Counted from the first letter of the stretch, positions 1-6,961 are shown. The stretch is 8,467 bases of DNA from Pseudomonadota bacterium (GCA_015486505.1 WFRP01000189.1:1-8467), one strand, 5' to 3'. The notes: a model not told the origin generated them from the sequence alone. A program made the numbers and translations.

Positions 1-176
1 CGCTCTTCCAGGGCGGCCATCAGTTGAAAAAAATACCAGGTTTTTCCGGCCCGACGCGGCCCGACAATGGTTACAATCTTCCCTAAATCAAGCGGAACCT
101 GTAACTGCCGGGGCTTAAACGAAGGCAAGGGACGCGTGTGAAAATCCTTGATAATAGTTTTCAGGATCTGTTTCAT
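1..176 (-). CDS. P-loop ATPase, AAA/DUF4143-like (partial)
   Basis: This is the N-terminal 58 residues of a leftward gene that continues past the window edge. After a short leader of about 32 residues there is a hydrophobic strand (KIVTIV) and a clean Walker A loop, GPRRAGKT, at residues 39-46. The wording 'GPRRAGKT' close to the N-terminus is typical of bacterial and archaeal ATPases of the COG1373 (AAA_14 plus DUF4143) group. These are common in anaerobes and their job is mostly unknown. The family call rests on the Walker region only, because Walker B, sensor and C-terminal domains lie outside the window. The ATG at 174-176 is the first start. An AAGGA lies about 13 bases upstream, which is longer than ideal. 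A decayed fragment of the same kind of ATPase lies just upstream (413-541), so this locus may have held two related copies. Confidence 0.75.
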   Translation of the reverse strand, partial: MKQILKTIIKDFHTRPLPSFKPRQLQVPLDLGKIVTIVGPRRAGKTWYFFQLMAALEE

Positions 177-180
177 GGTT

Positions 181-213
181 TCTATATTTTCCTTATTTAA
201 GGGAAAATGTCAA
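181..213 (-). promoter_or_regulatory. Possible promoter of the leftward ATPase
   Basis: Reading leftward, a perfect TTGACA (208-213) lies upstream of the ATPase start. The best -10 candidate, TATAGA (181-186), is 21 bases away, which is longer than the usual 16-18, so the pairing is doubtful. Copies of ATTTTCC-type sequence surround the -35 in both orientations (186-194, 199-208 and 219-227) and could be an operator. This is a weak call from consensus matching only. Confidence 0.3.
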
Positions 214-227
214 CAACTATTTTCCTT
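186..227. repeat. Short direct and inverted ATTTTCCTT repeats
   Basis: The 9-mer ATTTTCCTT occurs at 186-194 and again, in the same orientation, at 219-227. The two copies start 33 bases apart, about three helical turns. Between them, AAGGGAAAAT (199-208) is a near-perfect inverted copy. The cluster overlaps the possible -35 of the leftward ATPase, so it could bind a regulator. It is also AT-rich and partly a Shine-Dalgarno-like string, so chance remains possible. Confidence 0.35.
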
Positions 228-243
228 GCCACACTCCGAGCGC

Positions 244-541
244 TTAAATATGCTCGTCAAATGCCAGACCATTGCAGATATCTGTCGTGGGAGCCAACGT
301 AATACCGGCCGGAACCACAAACCGTTGCCAGGTTTCCGGTTTAATATCAAGCAAGCTTATTTCGGGAGAGTCTTAAAGCCGGAACAGCGCCAACGGCACC
401 GCGAAATATGACCTTTTCGGTAACCGACAGCGGGTAAAGTTCGGCTCTGGCCATGTGTCCCGGAAGAGCTTCCTGAGTTTTAGCCGAGCTGAAAATATCG
501 GCAGACCCAGTTAGTACCTTACAGGTTATTTTCTGCACCAA
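244..541 (-). pseudogene. Remnant of AAA/DUF4143-type ATPase
   Basis: The strong part is 413-541 on the minus strand. It reads KVLTGSADIFSSAKTQ, then EALPGHMARAELYPLS. This resembles the sensor-1 and following stretch of COG1373-type ATPases, which have an 'LTGSa..l...LaGRm....l.PLS' pattern. No Walker A or B precedes it; the frame meets a stop near 590. After PLSVTEK the sequence loses resemblance to the family and the frame ends at 347. A second open stretch in another frame (244-372) follows, with no start codon but a protein-like composition (residues such as KPETWQRFVVPAG and NGLAFDEHI). I do not recognise that second piece, and joining it to the first by a frameshift is inference. The region reads as a truncated, decayed gene rather than an expressed one. 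Confidence 0.5.
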
Positions 542-602
542 AAAACAAGATTTAATAGTCAGAAAATGTTCTGATAAGAGTACTTATTTGCGACCAGCGG
601 AA

Positions 603-658
603 GTGCCCCTGGGTACGGGCCGCAAGCCCCTGTTTGGGTTGCGGGATTCATTCCCGCA
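603..658. repeat. Cluster of GC-rich hairpins
   Basis: The best hairpin is TGCGGGA (640-646), loop TTCAT, TCCCGCA (652-658), a perfect 7-bp stem. Just before it, GGGC (617-620) can pair with GCCC at 605-608 or at 626-629, and AGCCC (625-629) with GGGTT (636-640). Several mutually exclusive stems in 55 bases within gene-poor DNA suggest a structured end of a small mobile element or a relic terminator. There is no T-run after the last stem, so an ordinary intrinsic terminator is unlikely. Function is unknown. Confidence 0.4.
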
Positions 659-672
659 TCAGCTTATTTATC

Positions 673-702
673 TTGACAACCGGATCAGACTATGTCGATA
701 AC
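673..702 (+). promoter_or_regulatory. Possible sigma70 promoter of methyltransferase-helicase unit
   Basis: A perfect TTGACA (673-678) is followed after 18 bases by GATAAC (697-702), four of six matches to TATAAT. Transcription would begin near 709, upstream of both candidate starts (TTG 717 and ATG 768). It is the only good promoter-like sequence upstream of the rightward pair, which fits one transcript for both genes. Confidence 0.45.
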
Positions 703-767
703 AACGCATATAAAAATTGAGGTCATCACACAAGCCAACAACCCAGCAGGTCACTAACAACACGACT

Positions 768-1439
768 ATGACAGAAGAAAATAAAACCGCTAACCCGGGG
801 AGACCTTCAGCAACTCAACAATATTACAATAACAATGCTGCCGCTCTGGTGGATCGCTATGAGCGGGCGGAGATGTTCGCGACCCATGAACGTTTGGCCG
901 GTTTCTTTGCTCCGGGCAGTCGCCTGCTCGAATGCGGCTCCGGCAGCGGCCGGGATGCCGCATTTCTTTTACATAAAGGGATGGATATTATTGCTTTGGA
1001 CAGCAGTCCGGAGATGATAGCCGCCGCCCGCAAGCGTCACCCGGAACTTAAAGGCCGTTTGCTGAATGGGCAGATCCCGGAAGGATTAAACGGATTCTCT
1101 CCCGAATCATTTGATGGTCTCCTTTCTATAGCTACGGTTATGCATCTTGACCCGGTTCAAGTCAGATCATTTCTGGAACACGCCTACAAGATCCTGCGGC
1201 CCGCTGGCCGGCTCTACTATTCGATTTGCCTCTCCCGGGCCGGTTTGAACCCGGCGGGGTTTGATGACAAGGGCCGATATTTTCTGCTCCGGGAACAGGA
1301 GTGGTGGCTTAATCTCACCGTAAAATCGGGATTTAATCTGGCAGATACCATGATCAACCGTGACGGCCTCGGCCGACGGGAAGTATTATGGTTGACTATC
1401 CAGGCAATAAAATCAACTACCATTCATCTTGATTCATAA
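768..1439 (+). CDS. Class I SAM-dependent methyltransferase
   Basis: The product is 223 residues from the ATG at 768. It has a Rossmann-type methyltransferase core: motif I, LLECGSGSGRDA (residues 53-64), binds S-adenosylmethionine; ALDSSPEM (76-83) holds the acidic residue that contacts the ribose; and SFDGLLSIATVMHL is the motif IV region. It belongs to the Methyltransf_11/25 type, which modifies small molecules, RNA or proteins. It lacks the DPPY or NPPF motif of DNA amino-methyltransferases and the PCQ motif of cytosine-5 enzymes, so it is probably not a classical restriction-modification methylase. An in-frame TTG at 717 would add 17 low-complexity, Thr/Gln/Asn-rich residues. Neither start has a good Shine-Dalgarno, and I prefer the ATG. 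The stop lies 3 bases before the helicase-nuclease start, so the two genes are almost certainly co-transcribed and perhaps translationally coupled. Substrate unknown. Confidence 0.85.
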   Translation: MTEENKTANPGRPSATQQYYNNNAAALVDRYERAEMFATHERLAGFFAPGSRLLECGSGSGRDAAFLLHKGMDIIALDSSPEMIAAARKRHPELKGRLLNGQIPEGLNGFSPESFDGLLSIATVMHLDPVQVRSFLEHAYKILRPAGRLYYSICLSRAGLNPAGFDDKGRYFLLREQEWWLNLTVKSGFNLADTMINRDGLGRREVLWLTIQAIKSTTIHLDS

Positions 1440-1442
1440 ACT

Positions 1443-4400
1443 ATGACGATGGCAAAACCGGAATATTATCTTCACAGACAGGTCTGCGATGCTCTCGCCG
1501 GGTTCGGTTTTGTACCCGATTCACACCTGCTCCGGGGCTGGCTGTTTTATCGTGAAGACGGCGTAAGGTTGATGGTCGATTATGATATTTTTGACAAAAC
1601 CCGGCCCTTTACCTATACGGAATACATTGAAGAGCAGAACCGGTTGATGCGCGGCAGCAATAGTCTTTATCGCTGGCTGGTCGAAAAACCTGACGACATT
1701 GTTTCACTTGTCCAGCAAATCGGGCTTTATCTTAATCGAGATTACGACAAAGATGACAATAAGGTGCAAACCTTCGGCGGTGATCGATCCATACAGGCAA
1801 TTGACCCCACCGCCCCGGAAGCTTTTTTCGAGCAGGCCTTCATCGATGTTTATGGTCGTGAGAACTTCAACACTATTTTTAGAGAGTACCCGATTATCGA
1901 TGTCGAGGGCAAAACCCGCTATGTTGATTACTATGTTCAACGTCAAGGTTACAATATCGCCATTGAGAAAAACGGCGAAACCTATCACCACCCACTCTCC
2001 CGTCTGGTTGACAGAAAACGCTACTTATCGCAGCTTCTCAAGCAAAATTCACTGGTTGCCTACGGCGACAAGGTTTACCGCTGGTCGCTTGAATCCATGC
2101 GTTTTAAGGGTAAATTTCACGATGAACTCCGGCAATGTCTGGGTCGACCGGAAGATTTCATCTCAAGTCAGCATATTTCGATAACCCGGGATTTCGCATT
2201 ATACCGCCACCAGAAAGATACCCTTGCGCAACTGGACAAAGGCCGGGCCCAGGGCCTCAAGGCCGCCTTGGTGGTTCAGCCGACCGGAACCGGTAAGACC
2301 CGGATATTGTTGTCCGAGTTGGAAAAAGTATTGCAATCAGACTGCCGGGCGCAAATTCTGATTCTGGCACCGAGCCGGGTTCTGTGTCGGCAACTTGTCG
2401 AAGTTCTGCAAAATGAATTGCAATCCCGCCGGGAAATGAAGATCGGTTCGGCAGCAACAGATTCAGTCATCGTAAAAACTTACGCTTGGATCAGTCGGCA
2501 TTATCGTGAATTTGCCAAGGATTATTTTACCTACATCGCCATAGACGAAGCCCACCACGCCGTAGCTCCGACGGTCTGCAAGGCGATACACTATTTCACG
2601 CCTGATTATCTCCTGGGCCTGACTGCTACCGATCAACGCCTCGACCAGCAGAAACTCTCGCCGGTATTCGGCGAATATGAAACTTCGTTCACACTGAAAG
2701 AGGCCATCAGCCGGGGCCTGCTGGTGCCGATCAGGGCGTTTCGGGTACACAGCAACATAGATTTGAGCGAAATCCGCTTTAACGGTAAAGATTTTGTCAA
2801 CGCCGACCTGCAAAAAACCGTTTTTGTTCCCTCTCGCGACCAACTGATCGTTGATGTCCTGTATAAATATTTCGGCCCGGCGGCGGTTAAAGGAAAATCG
2901 GGCCTGATATTCTGCGTTACCGTCGCCCACGCTCAAGCGCTGGCCCGCTTACTGCGCGAGCGCGGTTTCAGCGCCCAGGCAGTTAGCGGACAGGATCGCA
3001 ATTCGGAAAAATATATTGCCGAATACCAGGCCGGCAGGCTTCAGTTTCTGACCACCTGTTCCCTGCTGACCGAAGGCTGGGACTCGCCTAGAACCAGCAT
3101 TATCGTTATGGCCCGGCCCACCATGTCCAAGGTTCTGTATACGCAGCAGATCGGCCGGGGAACCCGGCGCTTTGCGGGAAAAGAAGCCCTCTACGTTATT
3201 GATGTGGTTGATAATTATGGATATTCCGGGAGCATTCTCAAACAGCCCTGGAGCATTCATGCCCTGCTCGGAATTTCCCAATATAAAGACTTTGCCGACA
3301 TTTTAAATCCGCAGACCTCATTCGGCAATGAGGAACAGATTCTGGCGCTCGTCCATGAACAAGAACGTACTATTCAGGAAATCAATATCTTCACCTTTGA
3401 AGAACAATATCCTGACCACTTAAGCGACGAACAGTTGGCCCGCGAACTGTTTGTCTCAACCGGCACGGTTAAATCCTGGGTAAAAAGAGGGAAAATTACA
3501 CCGGATTTCGCCATGCCTTTCGGCCGGGGAATGCTGCACTACTATGCTCCCGACCGCCTTGATGAAATCCGGAACACTCTGGGCCTGAGCCGACATGACG
3601 ACTCCACCAGCCTTAAGGATTTCAACACTTTTCTGGAACAGGGAGACTACTCGTTTTCATACAAGATGATCATGCTGTTAAATATGATCAATCTGGTTGA
3701 TAATTCCGGCGAATGCTCTCTTGACCGGTTAATCGAAGCCTATTGTGACTGGTACCGCTCACGCCTTGCTCAAGACTTGCCGGTTGACCGGGCAAGATGC
3801 CCCTATAATGCGGAGCACCTTGCCGACTCCCGTTATATGCGTTTAAGCCTGCTGACCAACCCTTTTGAAAAATTCGAGCGTAAACGCTTTATGCATTATT
3901 GCAAAGACCTCAACCGCATTTCATTTTCGAATGTCTTGTGGGAACAGATCAACAACCCGACCGAGCAGCAACGTATAAAGACATTGATGTTTACCGATCT
4001 GCAGAAATATTATGCGGCCCTGGGCGGGCTGGGGGATAGCGAACAGTGGCGAAATGAGTGGAAAATTGAAAAAATTGAGAAAGTTGAGAAAACGGAGCAA
4101 TCGTTTGCCGAAACCGCAGCGCCGGCTTTATCCTTGATCGAGCCTGACCGGATCGACCCGGCCCGCTGCGGCGTTGATTTTCTTCCCTACTACGATGTCG
4201 CGGCCGCCGCCGGTGGTTTTGATTTGCCGCGCCGGCTGGAAACCGCAGAATGTGACGGCTGGTATCATCTGCCGAAGGAGCGGCTGACCCCCGATATGTT
4301 TATCATCCGGATTGCGGGAAAATCGATGGAGCCCAAAATCCCTCATAACTCACTCGCAATTTTCCGGGGCGGCTCGGCCCTCGGCGGTTCACGTCAGGGC

Positions 4401-4637
4401 AGGATTGTCCTGGTAATAAGCGGCCATTTTTCCGACCCGGAAACCGGCTGGAACCTGGTCGTCAAAAGATATAACAGTGAAAAGATTTTCCGGGAAGACG
4501 GCTCTTTCATTCACAGCCGTATCATCTTAAGTTCGTTCAACCCGGAATTCGAACCCATAATCATCGAGAACGCACTAGAGGATGAATACATAGTGCTGGG
4601 CGAGTTTGTCAAAACCGTAGACCTCACTTCGCCATAA
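1443..4637 (+). CDS. Nuclease-SF2 helicase-HTH-S24 peptidase fusion protein
   Basis: A 1064-residue multidomain protein. Residues about 125-220 resemble a Vsr/DUF559-type nuclease (PD-(D/E)XK superfamily): D162, then IAIEKNG with E175, then HH at 182-183. The SF2 (ResIII/SSL2-like) helicase core spans about 250-600: Walker A QPTGTGKT (279-286), DEAH (368-371), TAT (394-396), EGWD (544-547) and QQIGRGTRR (568-576). Residues 661-685 (SDEQLARELF, then VSTGTVKSW) form a helix-turn-helix. A helical region of unknown type (about 725-860) and a Lys/Glu linker (873-885) follow. Residues about 905-1060 are a LexA/S24-like peptidase with GKSMEP (nucleophile S961), VVKRY (K1008) and AAAAGG (920-925) as possible self-cleavage site. 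The start has no clear Shine-Dalgarno and follows the methyltransferase stop by 3 bases; ATG 1449 is an alternative. The likely role is DNA-damage or phage-triggered DNA processing, which is inference. Confidence 0.88.
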   Translation: MTMAKPEYYLHRQVCDALAGFGFVPDSHLLRGWLFYREDGVRLMVDYDIFDKTRPFTYTEYIEEQNRLMRGSNSLYRWLVEKPDDIVSLVQQIGLYLNRDYDKDDNKVQTFGGDRSIQAIDPTAPEAFFEQAFIDVYGRENFNTIFREYPIIDVEGKTRYVDYYVQRQGYNIAIEKNGETYHHPLSRLVDRKRYLSQLLKQNSLVAYGDKVYRWSLESMRFKGKFHDELRQCLGRPEDFISSQHISITRDFALYRHQKDTLAQLDKGRAQGLKAALVVQPTGTGKTRILLSELEKVLQSDCRAQILILAPSRVLCRQLVEVLQNELQSRREMKIGSAATDSVIVKTYAWISRHYREFAKDYFTYIAIDEAHHAVAPTVCKAIHYFTPDYLLGLTATDQRLDQQKLSPVFGEYETSFTLKEAISRGLLVPIRAFRVHSNIDLSEIRFNGKDFVNADLQKTVFVPSRDQLIVDVLYKYFGPAAVKGKSGLIFCVTVAHAQALARLLRERGFSAQAVSGQDRNSEKYIAEYQAGRLQFLTTCSLLTEGWDSPRTSIIVMARPTMSKVLYTQQIGRGTRRFAGKEALYVIDVVDNYGYSGSILKQPWSIHALLGISQYKDFADILNPQTSFGNEEQILALVHEQERTIQEINIFTFEEQYPDHLSDEQLARELFVSTGTVKSWVKRGKITPDFAMPFGRGMLHYYAPDRLDEIRNTLGLSRHDDSTSLKDFNTFLEQGDYSFSYKMIMLLNMINLVDNSGECSLDRLIEAYCDWYRSRLAQDLPVDRARCPYNAEHLADSRYMRLSLLTNPFEKFERKRFMHYCKDLNRISFSNVLWEQINNPTEQQRIKTLMFTDLQKYYAALGGLGDSEQWRNEWKIEKIEKVEKTEQSFAETAAPALSLIEPDRIDPARCGVDFLPYYDVAAAAGGFDLPRRLETAECDGWYHLPKERLTPDMFIIRIAGKSMEPKIPHNSLAIFRGGSALGGSRQGRIVLVISGHFSDPETGWNLVVKRYNSEKIFREDGSFIHSRIILSSFNPEFEPIIIENALEDEYIVLGEFVKTVDLTSP

Positions 4638-4717
4638 ATGATAAATTGTCATCGACAAGATAAAACTGAAATAATTTCAAGGCAATTTCTGCCACCTCCA
4701 GACAAAAACTAATCCTG

Positions 4718-6961
4718 TTAAATTTCTGTGGTATGTCCCAAAACCACTTTTTTGATTGCAAACATGACATTCTTGTCCAACGAACTGTAATATTTTGCCA
4801 CATCATCAAAGCGGGGATGGAAACAGTTATTGGCAACATAGAGGACGATTTTTTCCTTTTTTGGTTGACGTTTGAGTTTCTTTTCCAGGAGCGGCCGGAG
4901 TTGTTCCCGGTAGGAGAAAAAGAAGAGCGCGTAATCCAGTGACTGGGCAATAACCTCAAGGTGCGAGTCATTCACTTTAAGTTCGATCAGGGCCAGTTCG
5001 CCCCATTTATTAAAACTGACAACATCGATAAATTCAGTCGGCATGACTCGGCTGGCCTGCGATATTTCACCATCAAAGACACCGGTTGGGAACTCCCGTT
5101 CCAAGACAAATTCATGTTTCTCCAACCCTCTGAAATCATCGCCCAAAATGGCAAGTCGTTCGTTAGTACGAACTATTTTATCGCCTGTGGACTCCGACTG
5201 GTCACCTCCTGATACCAGTTTATCGTATTTACCCTTACCAAATAGATAAGCCTGAAAATCTTTTTCCAGACGGCCGGGTTTATCGTCGTCATCCCTTGCG
5301 GAATAATCCGTTCTTACAACCTCGGACACCGGGCGATTCTGTAATTCATCCCGAGAATACAGGGTTTGGTTGGTACCATCCACAACGAAGATGATGTTTA
5401 GCTGTTCGCTCCAGTTCAGATAAGATAGACGTCGTTTAAGAGCTTCAACTTTTGGTATTGATGGCCTGGAGATCACACCGCTGATCTTAAATATTAACCG
5501 CGTCGGCGGCTTTGCCGCTTCCTTGAGACAATGGTCAAAAAAAGCCAGGCCCCAGGGATCCATTTTACGAACATTGCCCTGAATATTTTTTCCCGACAGA
5601 GTGATGGTGGCAGTTCCATCGACAAGTTTATATTCCAGGCATTTTGGCCAACCGCTGCTTTTCCCGCGCCCTTGATCAACTTCAATATTTATGGCCTCAT
5701 CGCTTTTATTCCGTTTCATCTGCTCTTCTCCTTTGTTATTCATCTGAAGTTCCTTTAGCAGTCGGTCACCATCTTCTGTATGGATAGGTATAACCTCTTT
5801 AGGGGCTAATGCCGCCACAATTTTTTTCAAATCGGACAGAACGGCATGACCGCTGGTATGAATTGTTGCAAAGCGAATATCCGGGTCCTCTTTTAAGGAT
5901 TGCAATCGCTTAAATCCTGTGGGATTATGTGCTTTTTTCAAATAACCTTCCCACATTGAATAGATCAGGGAACAGGGCCGTAATGCGAGGCGATTAATAA
6001 GATCAGGAGCGGAGGATGTCTTAATCAGACAGCGTTCCGGATGAGCCGCAACCTCAGCCTCTGTGATGACAACGTTATTTGAATAGATCTCCTGAATAAA
6101 ATCTCCGAAATAAGGCCGATTATTCTTTAATTTTTCATAGTGCCGCCCGGCTGTCCGGCCCCGGGCTAACACCCTGATCCCGTCCCATTTTATATCCGGA
6201 ATACTTTTGACCCGGGGAGCTGTCGAAATTTCTCTTAAAATCCAGGCTGTATAGATATCAATAACCAGAATCCGGTCAGTTTTAAGACAAGCCCGAAAGG
6301 CTGAGACCAGGCGATCAAGATTCTGGGACGAGGCAATCAGAAAGCTGGCCCCGGAAGTTGATTTCAGAATTTCAACCATCCCGTCTTCAACGGCATTTTC
6401 ATCCGAAAAATGCTGATGGTCACGATCAAGCATCGTTCCCTCGATCACTAATTTATCCACCGAGGCCGGGGGATATCGAAGCAGACGCTTCATGAAAGAT
6501 GGTTTACGGCCATGTAATCGCAAATCACCGGTATAAAAAAGACGTTCACCCCCGCATTCAACCAGAAAGGCATAGGCATCGAAAGCCGAATGATCAACCA
6601 GGTAAGGAGTAATTATTAAGTCACCAATGGAAAAGATTTTGTTATCTTCAATTGGCTGAAAATCACACTGGGGAAATGGCCGGCCCAAAAATATATCGAG
6701 TGCCTTTATCAGTTTTTCGGCTGTAATTCCGATGTAGACGGGAACGTCTACAGGAATCTGGCTTATTAAACCGTAGTGATCCTGATGAGGATGACTGATG
6801 ACCACTGCATCTACGGTTTTCTGAGAGGGGGAAAGAGTAACCTGCTCACCGGATAAGGGTTGACCGATATCTAAAAGAATGCGGGTTTGGGGAGAAATAA
6901 TTTCAATGCAGTTCCCGCCAATTTCATTTTTACCTCTATGTACAACAACATCTAAAGACAA
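4718..6961 (-). CDS. RNase J-like MBL/beta-CASP protein fused to PD-(D/E)XK nuclease
   Basis: Numbering is from the TTG at 6961 (747 residues). Residues 1-400 are a metallo-beta-lactamase fold with beta-CASP features: HPHQDH (57-62), VDHS with H124, YTGDLR (D146), HTSGHA (368-373) and IPIHTE with H394. The motif set matches RNase J/CPSF73-type metallo-nucleases acting on RNA or DNA. Residues about 410-560 are not recognised. Residues about 590-740 are a PD-(D/E)XK nuclease of DUF91/NucS-like style: FIDVV (D646), LALIELK (E660, K662) and Q673. Start choice: TTG 6961 has AAGGA 7 bases upstream. A TTG at 7012 would add 17 residues, but its AGGGG site lies inside a strong inverted repeat. No in-frame ATG is near. 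The gene is convergent with the helicase gene (80-base gap) and downstream of the ARPP-1 gene. An internal ATG at 5719 with a good Shine-Dalgarno could make the C-terminal nuclease separately. By eye it is more AT-rich than its neighbours. Confidence 0.85.
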   Translation of the reverse strand: MSLDVVVHRGKNEIGGNCIEIISPQTRILLDIGQPLSGEQVTLSPSQKTVDAVVISHPHQDHYGLISQIPVDVPVYIGITAEKLIKALDIFLGRPFPQCDFQPIEDNKIFSIGDLIITPYLVDHSAFDAYAFLVECGGERLFYTGDLRLHGRKPSFMKRLLRYPPASVDKLVIEGTMLDRDHQHFSDENAVEDGMVEILKSTSGASFLIASSQNLDRLVSAFRACLKTDRILVIDIYTAWILREISTAPRVKSIPDIKWDGIRVLARGRTAGRHYEKLKNNRPYFGDFIQEIYSNNVVITEAEVAAHPERCLIKTSSAPDLINRLALRPCSLIYSMWEGYLKKAHNPTGFKRLQSLKEDPDIRFATIHTSGHAVLSDLKKIVAALAPKEVIPIHTEDGDRLLKELQMNNKGEEQMKRNKSDEAINIEVDQGRGKSSGWPKCLEYKLVDGTATITLSGKNIQGNVRKMDPWGLAFFDHCLKEAAKPPTRLIFKISGVISRPSIPKVEALKRRLSYLNWSEQLNIIFVVDGTNQTLYSRDELQNRPVSEVVRTDYSARDDDDKPGRLEKDFQAYLFGKGKYDKLVSGGDQSESTGDKIVRTNERLAILGDDFRGLEKHEFVLEREFPTGVFDGEISQASRVMPTEFIDVVSFNKWGELALIELKVNDSHLEVIAQSLDYALFFFSYREQLRPLLEKKLKRQPKKEKIVLYVANNCFHPRFDDVAKYYSSLDKNVMFAIKKVVLGHTTEI
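5717..5734 (-). promoter_or_regulatory. Internal ribosome binding site and start in MBL-nuclease gene
   Basis: Inside the MBL-nuclease gene, reading leftward, AAAGGAG (5728-5734) precedes an in-frame ATG (5717-5719) by 8 bases. This is a better initiation site than either TTG at the gene's own start. Translation from here would give a 333-residue protein holding the unrecognised middle region and the PD-(D/E)XK domain, without the metallo-beta-lactamase part. It lies exactly at the Lys/Glu-rich junction between the two halves. Confidence 0.5.

Noticed and set aside
148..411. 87-codon plus-strand open frame
   Set aside because: It crosses the start of the leftward ATPase and the relic region, has no Shine-Dalgarno and no recognisable domain.
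660..770. SOS box upstream of the methyltransferase
   Set aside because: An S24 domain made this worth checking, but I see neither a CTGT-N8-ACAG nor a GAAC-N4-GTTC type dyad.
768..1439. DNA methyltransferase of a restriction-modification system
   Set aside because: No DPPY/NPPF or PCQ motif and no target-recognition domain; too short for a typical DNA methylase.
1699..2184. 161-codon plus-strand frame overlapping the nuclease domain
   Set aside because: Different frame of the large fusion gene, with low-complexity Ser/Thr-rich content and no recognisable domain.
2463..2936. 157-codon minus-strand open frame
   Set aside because: Antisense to the helicase core, which carries intact DEAH and TAT motifs here. 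No start signal or family resemblance.
4056..4100. Tandem repeat of AAATTGA/AGTTGAGAAA-like units
   Set aside because: It encodes the Lys/Glu linker before the S24 domain. The short imperfect repetition is explained by the linker's composition.
4641..4717. Terminator between the convergent helicase and MBL-nuclease genes
   Set aside because: Only small dyads are present (TTGTC/GACAA at 4646-4658, TGAAAT/ATTTCA at 4667-4679), with no GC-rich stem plus T-run.
4624..4971. 115-codon minus-strand frame at the MBL-nuclease 3' end
   Set aside because: It overlaps the true frame of the MBL-nuclease gene, which ends normally at 4718. I considered a frameshifted extension, but the real C-terminus needs none.
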